Shown piece by piece: positions 1 to 5,974 of a DNA stretch of 26,156 nucleotides (the stretch's first letter is position 1; the number at the start of each line of letters is the position of its first letter). The notes beneath the pieces were generated by a model, which did not search any database, was not told the DNA's origin, and saw only the letters and a program-made list of their open reading frames with translations. Source of the DNA: a virus; the IMG/VR virus record IMGVR_UViG_3300032246_002234, positions 1 through 26,156 of that record. The stretch is one strand, 5' to 3'. The position numbers and the translations under genes were made by a program.

Positions 1-1116
1 AAATCCCATCACACGATAATCTTTACCGTCTGGCGCATCCTTTAGTCGTCCATAATTACGAGCAACATCAAGCCAGATAAAACCTGGTTCTCCGTTTTCC
101 GTAATTAAATCTACATAATCTTCGTACTTTGTTCCTACTTCTGCTGAAATAGAATTATTTGACATCCAAGCCCAACCTGGATTATCTGGATCAAATGAAT
201 TGCGTTCTGGGAATAGTTCTGAGTTCTTTAGGTTCATAAATGTTTCATCCCCCGCATTACCCAAAGCAAGGGTTGCTGATCTACGAACATTGCCTGATAC
301 CACACAGGTACCAATAAGGTTTACAAGATCTACGATAGCACGAGAGTCTAGTGTTTCACCTGCTCTAGAGCCTATTACACGGTCTATATGGTCGTGCAAC
401 TTGATAAGAGGTGCAGGTCCTGATGCAACGCCTCCAAAGCCTTTAATAGGCGCTCCAAGAGGTCTAATTAAATCATAGTTAAACTTCTGAATACTTTGGT
501 TTGCTCTAAGGTATGAGTTGATGAGAAGTCTGACTGATTCGACCCAGCCTTCACGAGTGTCTGGAATTTCGAACACCTGTTCTGGTTCTGTTGGAGCATA
601 GATTGTAAAATTCTTATCCTGTCCTACAGTATCAAACCCTACGCCAATTCCAAGCATAAGTGCATCCATTACCCAAGCAAACAATGCTCCTGGATCATTC
701 TTATCAAGATCCTTTGTAGATACCATTGCACAGTTTTGTAGTGCTGCTGAATTTTTCTTCTCCATAGTCATAGGGGTTCCAAATGCCCACATACCACGAC
801 CTGGTGGGGTCCACTTCAATTCAAACATTCTTTGAAATGCTTCTTGTGCTGACTTTTGAGCCTTGTAGTCATTCCATGGTAGACGGTTTTCTTTAGCATG
901 GTTCTTTTGAACTGAATACATACCCTCGATTACACGACGACAAACTTCATGCCAGCGTTCTTTAGTTCCATCCTCTTTCATTCTAGAATAAGTGCGAATA
1001 AAAGTAATTTCTCCAAGTGAATTTTCTGCTGCATCTTTAAAACCAAATGGACTTTCTGTATTCTTGTACTTTTCTATGAATTCTTCTGGGAGTTTAAAAC
1101 TAAAAAAATCTGACAT
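1..1116 (-). CDS. nrdJ: Adenosylcobalamin-dependent (class II) ribonucleotide reductase, N-terminal part
   Basis: The first 372 codons are inside the window and the gene continues past base 1. The enzyme reduces ribonucleotides to deoxyribonucleotides using a B12-derived radical, without oxygen or a second subunit, and would supply dNTPs for phage DNA synthesis. Seen: start ATG at 1116 with GAAAGGACG upstream; TPPGRGMW at residues 103-110; LQNCAMVST with Cys129, which corresponds to the N-terminal redox Cys of the monomeric Lactobacillus-type RTPR; the glycine-rich GIGVGF at 156-161; and CVVSGNVRRSA at 271-281, a strong class II signature. It is transcribed alone from an extended -10 promoter about 35 nt upstream and is separated from the small genes before it. 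The C-terminal radical Cys and swinging-arm Cys pair lie outside the window, so activity cannot be judged. No intein is visible in this part. Confidence 0.92.
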   Translation of the reverse strand, partial: MSDFFSFKLPEEFIEKYKNTESPFGFKDAAENSLGEITFIRTYSRMKEDGTKERWHEVCRRVIEGMYSVQKNHAKENRLPWNDYKAQKSAQEAFQRMFELKWTPPGRGMWAFGTPMTMEKKNSAALQNCAMVSTKDLDKNDPGALFAWVMDALMLGIGVGFDTVGQDKNFTIYAPTEPEQVFEIPDTREGWVESVRLLINSYLRANQSIQKFNYDLIRPLGAPIKGFGGVASGPAPLIKLHDHIDRVIGSRAGETLDSRAIVDLVNLIGTCVVSGNVRRSATLALGNAGDETFMNLKNSELFPERNSFDPDNPGWAWMSNNSISAEVGTKYEDYVDLITENGEPGFIWLDVARNYGRLKDAPDGKDYRVMGF

Positions 1117-1149
1117 GTGTATCGTCCTTTCAAAAACGGAATAGTGTTA

Positions 1150-1182
1150 AGTATAGCAGAGTTTTTTAAAAAGCAAAACTCT
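1150..1182 (-). promoter_or_regulatory. Extended -10 promoter of nrdJ with overlapping inverted repeat
   Basis: On the minus strand TGCTATACT (1150-1158) is a good extended -10 box, placing the start of transcription about 25 nt before the nrdJ ATG, with room for its Shine-Dalgarno. A perfect 8-bp inverted repeat, AGAGTTTT (1158-1165) and AAAACTCT (1175-1182), spaced by 9 bp, overlaps the -35/-10 spacer. It could be an operator; it does not match the NrdR box. The -35 element is weak (TTTTGC with 17-bp spacing). Confidence 0.55.
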
Positions 1183-1199
1183 AACTATAATGTTTATGG

Positions 1200-1325
1200 T
1201 TAGTTGTTTGTTTTGATACCCTTTGAGTTACATCTAATACATATTTGATATGTTCTCATTGTATATGGGCAAGAAGATTCTTCTATAGTGTGACCTTTTA
1301 TTGCACACAAAAGTTTTTTAATCAT
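1200..1325 (-). CDS. 41-aa Cys/His micro-protein (zinc-knuckle type)
   Basis: ATG at 1325 overlaps the ferredoxin stop in the string ATGATTAA, so the two are translationally coupled. The product begins MIKKLLCAIKGHTIEE and continues with SSCPYT and then TYQICIRCNS, ending in a basic tail. The pattern LCxxxGH...CPY...CxRC resembles very small phage and prophage zinc proteins of the DUF1660 type (LC-x-x-x-GH followed by a CxRC knuckle). Cys7, His12, Cys19, Cys29 and Cys32 are plausible metal ligands. The role is unknown; proteins of this size often bind a host protein or nucleic acid. I rate it a real gene because of the coupled start, the family-like Cys pattern and the otherwise tight packing. 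Confidence 0.65.
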   Translation of the reverse strand: MIKKLLCAIKGHTIEESSCPYTMRTYQICIRCNSKGIKTNN

Positions 1326-1515
1326 TTACTACTTCAAAACTTATTGCACGGTTTGGGCAATGTGTTTTTGCTTCTTGAACTTTTAAAAGTAAATCATTTT
1401 CAACTTGATAGTTCCAAGTCTTTCTTTCACTTTCAACAAGATCAAAGACCTCTGGTGCATCAAAAACACACTGTCCCCAAGCCTGACAATCATAACTTAT
1501 TTTAATGTTAATCAT
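1318..1515 (-). CDS. Small 3Fe-4S/4Fe-4S ferredoxin (single cluster)
   Basis: A 65-aa electron carrier. Cys10, Cys16 and Cys53 sit in the pattern C-x5-C ... CP, with the family hallmarks GQCVFDAPEVFDL at residues 14-26 and THCPNRAI at 51-58. This is the arrangement of single-cluster 3Fe-4S ferredoxins that serve cytochrome P450s and other oxygenases in actinobacteria. The start at 1515 (MINIKIS) is preferred over an in-frame ATG at 1527, because the 1527 ATG lies inside the ATGGAG that forms the Shine-Dalgarno (GGAG, 6 nt before the 1515 ATG). It overlaps the end of the coiled-coil gene upstream and is coupled to the zinc micro-protein downstream. No P450 or ferredoxin reductase is visible here, so the partner is unknown; it could feed a host enzyme or the reductase system for nucleotide synthesis. 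Confidence 0.85.
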   Translation of the reverse strand: MINIKISYDCQAWGQCVFDAPEVFDLVESERKTWNYQVENDLLLKVQEAKTHCPNRAISFEVVND

Positions 1516-1852
1516 TTGTTTCTCCATAAGAATCTATTTCCTTTAATGCAGAAACAAGTTCTTCTTTAACATTATCAAAATTATTAAAATCTGTTTCTTC
1601 TATATCTTTTTGTAAAAGTTTAATTTTATTTTTTAAATTAATATAAGCAGCAGAACTTTCTTGAAGCATTTGCTTTTTATGATCCTGACGCTCTTTATCA
1701 ATTGTACGCATTAAGCCCCAATTATTTTTTCTATAGGTATCTCTATCAATAGAAATATCTTTTATGGTTTTGCTTGTATCTATATAGTATTTATAAAATA
1801 CAAGAGCAAAAATACATATAAAAATTAATAAAAAACTTATTACAAATAACAA
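1508..1852 (-). CDS. Membrane-anchored coiled-coil protein, unknown function
   Basis: 114 aa. Residues 2-24 form one strongly hydrophobic segment (VISFLLIFICIFALVFYKYY) with a short N-terminus. The rest is charged and helical, with long stretches of coiled-coil character (residues 25-108, rich in K, E, D, Q and regular L/I). The start is a TTG at 1852 preceded by AGGAG at good spacing, just after the stop of the 45-aa gene, so reinitiation is likely. The shape (one N-terminal transmembrane helix plus a helical soluble arm) fits a spanin-like or holin-accessory protein, or a membrane tether. I do not recognise a family, and it is not next to the lysis enzyme. Confidence 0.7.
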   Translation of the reverse strand: MLFVISFLLIFICIFALVFYKYYIDTSKTIKDISIDRDTYRKNNWGLMRTIDKERQDHKKQMLQESSAAYINLKNKIKLLQKDIEETDFNNFDNVKEELVSALKEIDSYGETND

Positions 1853-1854
1853 GA

Positions 1855-1992
1855 TTACTCCTGTTCTGTTGATGTATCTTCTGGTTGCTCAGTAATTTCT
1901 ACTTTATCTGGAAATTCGCTAACCAATAGGTCTGCTAATTCACCAACAATTGTAAAACTATAAGTACCAGCGATTGTAATGTGCTTATCCAT
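1855..1992 (-). CDS. 45-aa acidic small protein, unknown
   Basis: Starts MDKHITIAGTYSFTIVGELA and ends in an acidic, Thr/Glu-rich tail (PEDTSTEQE). The start ATG at 1992 has GGGGGAAAC directly upstream as Shine-Dalgarno, and the stop lies 2 nt before the TTG of the next gene. It fills the gap between the 2OG oxygenase and the coiled-coil gene exactly. The first half could form a small beta-hairpin plus helix (IVGELADLLVSEFPDKV). No family is recognised. Confidence 0.6.
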   Translation of the reverse strand: MDKHITIAGTYSFTIVGELADLLVSEFPDKVEITEQPEDTSTEQE

Positions 1993-2001
1993 GTTTCCCC
2001 C

Positions 2002-2664
2002 TTATACCAATGGAATCCAGTGCTGTTCCCATTCCTTCGGAATGAGTCTTAATGGAATAACATCATATGCAATAGTGATTCTAGGACCATCCCAGTCCCA
2101 GTCACCCATAGCGTGTGGATGTCCTGTCTCAGAAAGTATAGCACGATTATTCTTATTATGATTTTCTATTTCCTTTTCAAACACACGGTAATGTGTAATT
2201 GATGGATCTGCTTTTACGCAATAGTAACCATGGAAATGTGGTGCACCCTCTCCACCATGTTCATGCCAGTCTAACTTTCCAATATGGTTATAGTTAACAT
2301 TAAACCAACCCTGAATCATAAACTGCTCTTTATTAAAATCTAACTCATAGTGCTTACATGCATCTAAAGTCATATCTCGAACTGCTCGGAATAATGTATG
2401 AATGTTTGAATCATAGAACTGAAAAACATTGTACTTATTCCAATTGACGGTAGTTACACTTCCAGATGAATCCCATGGAGTATTTCTATTAGAATCACCC
2501 TTAATCAATTCACCCTTTTTAATTCTTTCGTACTGTAAAAGTAATAACTGTTCAAGTTCTTCTAGGTTATTCATATCAATTTGTCGTTCAAAGAACTTGT
2601 GCTCTTTGTTTGACTTGCTATTGCTTGGCTGTTGTGAATCGCCATATTCGTATTGCTTTTCCAT
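2002..2664 (-). CDS. 2-oxoglutarate/Fe(II)-dependent oxygenase
   Basis: 220 aa. Residues 115-205 carry the double-stranded beta-helix core of the 2OG-Fe(II) oxygenases: a WHEH motif at 133-136 followed by HFHGYYCV at 143-150 (iron-binding strand and the conserved G-Y-Y strand), a distal His in GHPHAMGDW at 181-189, and Arg195 in PRITIAYDV, the usual 2OG-carboxylate contact. The layout resembles oxygenases found in T4-like cyanophages and other phages, where substrates are mostly unknown. The family couples 2OG decarboxylation to hydroxylation of a protein or small molecule. Start ATG has AGGAG 6 nt upstream. It is the last large gene of the unit that starts at the Hint/repeat protein and two paralogous unknowns, so a structural-protein substrate is plausible but unproven. 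The acidic iron ligand of HxD is not obvious (Glu135 or a His could replace it). Confidence 0.8.
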   Translation of the reverse strand: MEKQYEYGDSQQPSNSKSNKEHKFFERQIDMNNLEELEQLLLLQYERIKKGELIKGDSNRNTPWDSSGSVTTVNWNKYNVFQFYDSNIHTLFRAVRDMTLDACKHYELDFNKEQFMIQGWFNVNYNHIGKLDWHEHGGEGAPHFHGYYCVKADPSITHYRVFEKEIENHNKNNRAILSETGHPHAMGDWDWDGPRITIAYDVIPLRLIPKEWEQHWIPLV

Positions 2665-2672
2665 TTTTTCTC

Positions 2673-3434
2673 CTATCTATATTTCTTTCTTATCCATCTG
2701 TGCTTTTTATAAAAACCATATATATAATTTCTTTTTCTTTCAAGATCCCAAAGACCTTCGTTTTGAAGTGTATGATCTACTTCCATTTCCCAGTTTGCTC
2801 TCTTAATTGGAATAATTGACATAATTGGAGTTCCTTTTTCAATTGTTCCCTCAAAATCTTTACGCAAGAAAAATGTTACAACATTTCCAGTAAACCATCG
2901 ATCTGAATCTTGAATTGCTGTCATTGTAAAGAATGGCAGATCATATCGATCAATTGGATGAGTAATCATGACAGACCAACCTTCTGGCATTTTTGTTCCC
3001 CATCTCATATCCCAAACAAAGTGAATTGGATAACAACCAGATGGAACTGGAAGTTCTAAGTGTCCTCTCATCTCAATTGGTCTTGGTGCATCTTCATCCC
3101 ACCAAATGTCTGGACGATCTGGATCATCTGTTTTTTTAACATGTACTGTTGTTGGTAGTAAATAATGATACCCACAAGTTATTGCGTCAAAGAATGGCAT
3201 GCAATGCTTTACGCTAATCGATGCAGCATCTGCACCACGATTATTCATAATTGATAGTCTATCAATTTGATCATTCATTTGATAGATTGGTCTATCTTTC
3301 CACCAGTCAGGAAGAGCATTAATTGCTGGTTCTGGACTAGGTGTACTCTGTATATATGCAGTAGAGGTATAAAACTGAACCTTATGTGTTTCCAACTCTG
3401 GTGGATTCTTATACTTATCTTCAAATTTATCCAT
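2673..3434 (-). CDS. Conserved phage protein of unknown function, paralogue A
   Basis: 253 aa, homologous over its length to the next gene upstream (3434-4150). Shared landmarks, in order: PEPAINALPDWW (34-45), KHCMPFFDAITCGYHYLLP, a middle region with PVPSGCYP, WSVMITHPIDRYDLPF, then an FFLRKDFEGTIEKGTPIMSI segment and a Lys/Arg/aromatic C-terminus. The pattern (PxPAxxxLPxWW, CPGxxDxxxxGY, sLfxxP, ixxGTPxxQxiP) recalls the DUF6065-like family; that assignment is from memory and tentative. The predicted content is mostly beta, with an exposed basic C-terminal helix. The ATG overlaps the previous stop as TAATG, so it is translationally coupled. Lying between a repeat/Hint protein and an oxygenase, it may be an enzyme or a small structural protein. 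Confidence 0.75.
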   Translation of the reverse strand: MDKFEDKYKNPPELETHKVQFYTSTAYIQSTPSPEPAINALPDWWKDRPIYQMNDQIDRLSIMNNRGADAASISVKHCMPFFDAITCGYHYLLPTTVHVKKTDDPDRPDIWWDEDAPRPIEMRGHLELPVPSGCYPIHFVWDMRWGTKMPEGWSVMITHPIDRYDLPFFTMTAIQDSDRWFTGNVVTFFLRKDFEGTIEKGTPIMSIIPIKRANWEMEVDHTLQNEGLWDLERKRNYIYGFYKKHRWIRKKYR

Positions 3435-4150
3435 TAATTAAACACCTTCTTTTCCCACATAAGTCTCTTGTATGCTCCACCAAATTTATGACGAAGTTTC
3501 CAAGGAATTTTATTTAAAGCCTTTAGATCTGGTTTTTCTAAAATATTTGCTTGCCATTCTTCTCTTCTATAAGGTATGCACTGTACAAGTGGTGTTCCCG
3601 CTTCAATTACACCCTTAAAGCCTCTTTTTATTCTCATTGAGAATGGTCCATCAGAAATATACATATCAGTATCAATTACTGCAGGAACAATTTCAAACGG
3701 TAAATTAGTATGAAAAGATGGTTGTATAAAAAGTGTACTAATTCCTTTTTGTGTTCCTACAACCCACATAGGATGCACCCTAAAAATATCATCCATCCAT
3801 TCTGTTCTATCAAAATCCCAGCCCTCTACTTGTTCTTGTGAATGCATGGTTACAGATTCTTTATGAACTTCGTGAACTTGATACTCTAATTTTGATCCAG
3901 TTGCATCTATATATATGTCACATGGTGTTTTTAATAAATAACCAGTAGAAAGTAAATCTAAAATACCTGGACATTTTTTTACAGTTTCATTATACTGACC
4001 AGAATTAACACGCTTTTCTCCACCAACATAAGGATGAACCTTTCTCCACCATGCTGGCAAATTTTTAACCATTGGCTCTGGCTTAAATGTATATTCAATT
4101 ACAAATTCATTTTTTGGAATAAATGTAATTAAATTTTTCTTATTCTTCAT
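3434..4150 (-). CDS. Conserved phage protein of unknown function, paralogue B
   Basis: 238 aa. Seen: PEPMVKNLPAWWRKVHPY near residue 24, then KKCPGILDLLSTGYLLKTP, a Trp-rich stretch (VEGWDFDRTEW), FRVHPMWVVGT, STLFIQPSFHTNLPF, VIDTDMYISDGPF and GFKGVIEAGTPLVQCIPYRREEW. Each block has a counterpart in the downstream paralogue, so the pair arose by tandem duplication followed by strong divergence. This copy keeps the CPG and QCIPYRREEW motifs more clearly and is probably closer to the ancestral form. The start overlaps the upstream gene by 11 nt. No catalytic signature is recognised. Confidence 0.75.
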   Translation of the reverse strand: MKNKKNLITFIPKNEFVIEYTFKPEPMVKNLPAWWRKVHPYVGGEKRVNSGQYNETVKKCPGILDLLSTGYLLKTPCDIYIDATGSKLEYQVHEVHKESVTMHSQEQVEGWDFDRTEWMDDIFRVHPMWVVGTQKGISTLFIQPSFHTNLPFEIVPAVIDTDMYISDGPFSMRIKRGFKGVIEAGTPLVQCIPYRREEWQANILEKPDLKALNKIPWKLRHKFGGAYKRLMWEKKVFN

Positions 4151-4886
4151 AAAAATCTACTTTCATATATAGGATTGTTGTATCATGCTTAATGTAGTGA
4201 ATATTTCTTTTAATGCCTCTTTTAAAAATAACTGGTACATCTATTACGCCTTCTGCATCATTTGGAATTGTTGCTGTATCTATTGTTATAGGTTCAGACT
4301 TCCAGTATAGCATATCCTCATTTGAATAAAAAGTTAATTTTGCATTTTTTTGTGGCAACCATCTTATTTTCCAAACATATATTCTTGGAACCCATTCATC
4401 ATCTATTTGAGATTCAGGAACAAAATCTTCTGTAGAGTCTACATATTTATACAATGTTCTTGTAATAAACTTATACTCTGTATCTTCCATTTTTGCACCA
4501 GTTTCATACTGATGGGTAAAACTTTTTGTATGTGGATAAACATCTGCAGAAACAATAATTTTATAAAGGTTTTCACCAATCTCAATTGGCGGATGAACGC
4601 ATTCATGAGTCCATCTATTTTGTGGAACAAAAATACTTTGTCCATCTCTATATTCTTTTTGCCAGTCTTCATTATATTTTGCAAAAGTACTAATAACAGT
4701 AGAATCTTCTGCATTTTGAACTTTTTCACTATACTTTCTTGTAAAAGCAGCAATTTGCGGACTAATGCTATATGGAGTTGCTTGACCAATTCTAGTTGCA
4801 TTTAATGCAACATATTCATCTGGTATTATAAATGGTTCTTTATCCCATTCATCAGAGTAGTAGTTATGATTTGGTAGTCTAGCCAC
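4140..4886 (-). CDS. Uncharacterised protein, probably beta-rich
   Basis: 248 aa; I do not recognise a family. It starts with GTG at 4886 (MARLPNHNYY), two bases after the stop of the repeat/Hint gene. The N-terminal 70 residues are helical and polar. From about residue 90 the protein looks like alternating beta strands rich in Thr, Tyr, Trp and Ile (YKIIVSADVYPHTKSF, PRIYVWKIRWLPQKNAKLTF), ending in a strand (TTILYMKVDFYEE). The HPPIEIGENLYKI and YPHTKSFTHQY segments contain several His that could bind metal, but no known motif is met. Context suggests a virion protein or a helper of the repeat/Hint protein upstream. Confidence 0.65.
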   Translation of the reverse strand: MARLPNHNYYSDEWDKEPFIIPDEYVALNATRIGQATPYSISPQIAAFTRKYSEKVQNAEDSTVISTFAKYNEDWQKEYRDGQSIFVPQNRWTHECVHPPIEIGENLYKIIVSADVYPHTKSFTHQYETGAKMEDTEYKFITRTLYKYVDSTEDFVPESQIDDEWVPRIYVWKIRWLPQKNAKLTFYSNEDMLYWKSEPITIDTATIPNDAEGVIDVPVIFKRGIKRNIHYIKHDTTILYMKVDFYEE

Positions 4887-4888
4887 TT

Positions 4889-5935
4889 TTATGGCTGTTC
4901 TACTTGGTCATAAACTAACATTGAATTTGTAAAGAATACATCGTAAGGTTCACAGTTGATCGTAAATACTCTATCAATATAAGCAAGAATATTTGCAGAT
5001 GTTACTGGAGACCAATCAAGTGATTGATAGTTGTATACTTCATAGGTTGTATCAATTTCTGATGATCTTGTAAACTTAACAACTCCATCTTTTCTTGACA
5101 GAATCCAGTGATTCATGGAATATATGTCTCCGTTAACTGAAACTACCTGATCTACAACATGGCTTGATATTGAAACAACTTCTGTCTCAACAACACCACT
5201 TCCAGATAATGCTTCTGTAGTCCAGTTAAGTGGATTAAAGTTTGCAAAATCAAGTTCTGTAATATCAAGAGATAATATTTTATCTCCAACTTTTAGATTT
5301 TCTGCATTTATAGAACCTGTTGGTGTAAGGATTCCTGTGTGTGCACCAATTGAATACCAGCGACGACCAAATGAGAAACCACCATAACCGTGACCAAATC
5401 CACCGTAGTGACCAAATCCGCCATATCCAAATCCAAATCCAGGATAGTGACCAAATGCTCCGTATCCATGAGAGAATCCATGATAGAAACCAGAATAGTG
5501 ACCAAAACCATGGTAGAAGCCATGATAGAATGCTGAATAGTGACCAAATGCTGCATAGTGAGCAAATGATGCATAGTGAGTAAATGATGAATAGTGAGTA
5601 AAACCATGATAGAAACCATGGTAGAAACCACCGTAGTGACCAAATCCATGATAGAAGCCGTGGTAGAATCCTCCATAGTGGCTAAAACCAGGATAAACAT
5701 AAATATAGTAGTTTATACCAATTGTTGTTCCGTATGGAACAACTGTTCCAGGAGTAATATTTTGAGAGTTCCATCTTTGATCAAGACCACTATCTGATGT
5801 ATTAATTGATGATTCAGAATAATACATACCAATACTTGATAAAAATGACTGATAAGAAGATCTTGCATATGTGTTATCGAATGCTGGAACCTCAGCCTTT
5901 CTAACTGTTCTACCCTTGCTTTTTTGTAATGCCAT
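4889..5935 (-). CDS. Gly/Tyr/His/Phe-repeat protein with C-terminal intein-like Hint domain
   Basis: 348 aa in three parts. Residues 1-80: polar N-terminus rich in Ser/Tyr/Asn. Residues 83-190: a low-complexity tract built from F-Y-H-G and F-x-H-Y-x-x units (for example GFGHYGGFYHGFYHGF). Residues 195-343: a Hint (hedgehog/intein) fold. Block A is SIGAHTGILTPTGSI followed by ENLKVGDKILSL, with Ser195 where inteins have Cys or Ser at position 1. Block B is VVSVNGDIYSMNHWILS (His276). The final block is PYDVFFTNSMLVYD, with Tyr342-Asp343 in place of the usual His-Asn, and five residues follow. Full protein splicing therefore looks unlikely, but N-terminal cleavage or ester formation is possible. 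Start ATG has AAGGAG upstream. It is the first gene after the 810-aa fibre. A surface or adhesive role is inferred. Confidence 0.8.
   Translation of the reverse strand: MALQKSKGRTVRKAEVPAFDNTYARSSYQSFLSSIGMYYSESSINTSDSGLDQRWNSQNITPGTVVPYGTTIGINYYIYVYPGFSHYGGFYHGFYHGFGHYGGFYHGFYHGFTHYSSFTHYASFAHYAAFGHYSAFYHGFYHGFGHYSGFYHGFSHGYGAFGHYPGFGFGYGGFGHYGGFGHGYGGFSFGRRWYSIGAHTGILTPTGSINAENLKVGDKILSLDITELDFANFNPLNWTTEALSGSGVVETEVVSISSHVVDQVVSVNGDIYSMNHWILSRKDGVVKFTRSSEIDTTYEVYNYQSLDWSPVTSANILAYIDRVFTINCEPYDVFFTNSMLVYDQVEQP
4907..5353 (-). other. Hint (intein-like) domain coding region
   Basis: Residues 195-343 of the repeat protein. Recognisable blocks: start block with Ser195 and TGILTPTGS, the LKVGDKILSL strand typical of Hint modules, a conserved His in MNHWILS, and the closing VFFTNSMLVYD. 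Known inteins and bacterial intein-like domains end in His-Asn; here it is Tyr-Asp. No endonuclease domain is inserted. Confidence 0.7.
5366..5689 (-). repeat. Tandem GHYGGF/FYHGF-type repeat region
   Basis: About 108 residues (83-190) made of F-Y-H-G (4-residue) and F-x-H-Y-x-x (6-residue) units. At DNA level the plus strand shows repeats such as CCATGATAGAA, ACCATGGTAGAA and CATAGTGACCAAA. Most units vary at third positions, so the peptide repeat is kept by selection and not only by recent slippage. Confidence 0.85.
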
Positions 5936-5974
5936 TACATAGTCTCCTTATATTCTTTTATTTTTTAATACTGG

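Noticed and set aside
5308-5700. Thr/Met/Val-rich frame inside the Gly/Tyr/His repeat gene
   Set aside because: Frame-shifted image of the repeat; the 348-aa gene with a Hint domain is clearly the real one.
4889-5935. Active splicing intein in the repeat protein
   Set aside because: Terminal His-Asn is replaced by Tyr-Asp and the domain sits at the C-terminus with only five residues after it, so ordinary splicing is unlikely; self-cleavage remains open.
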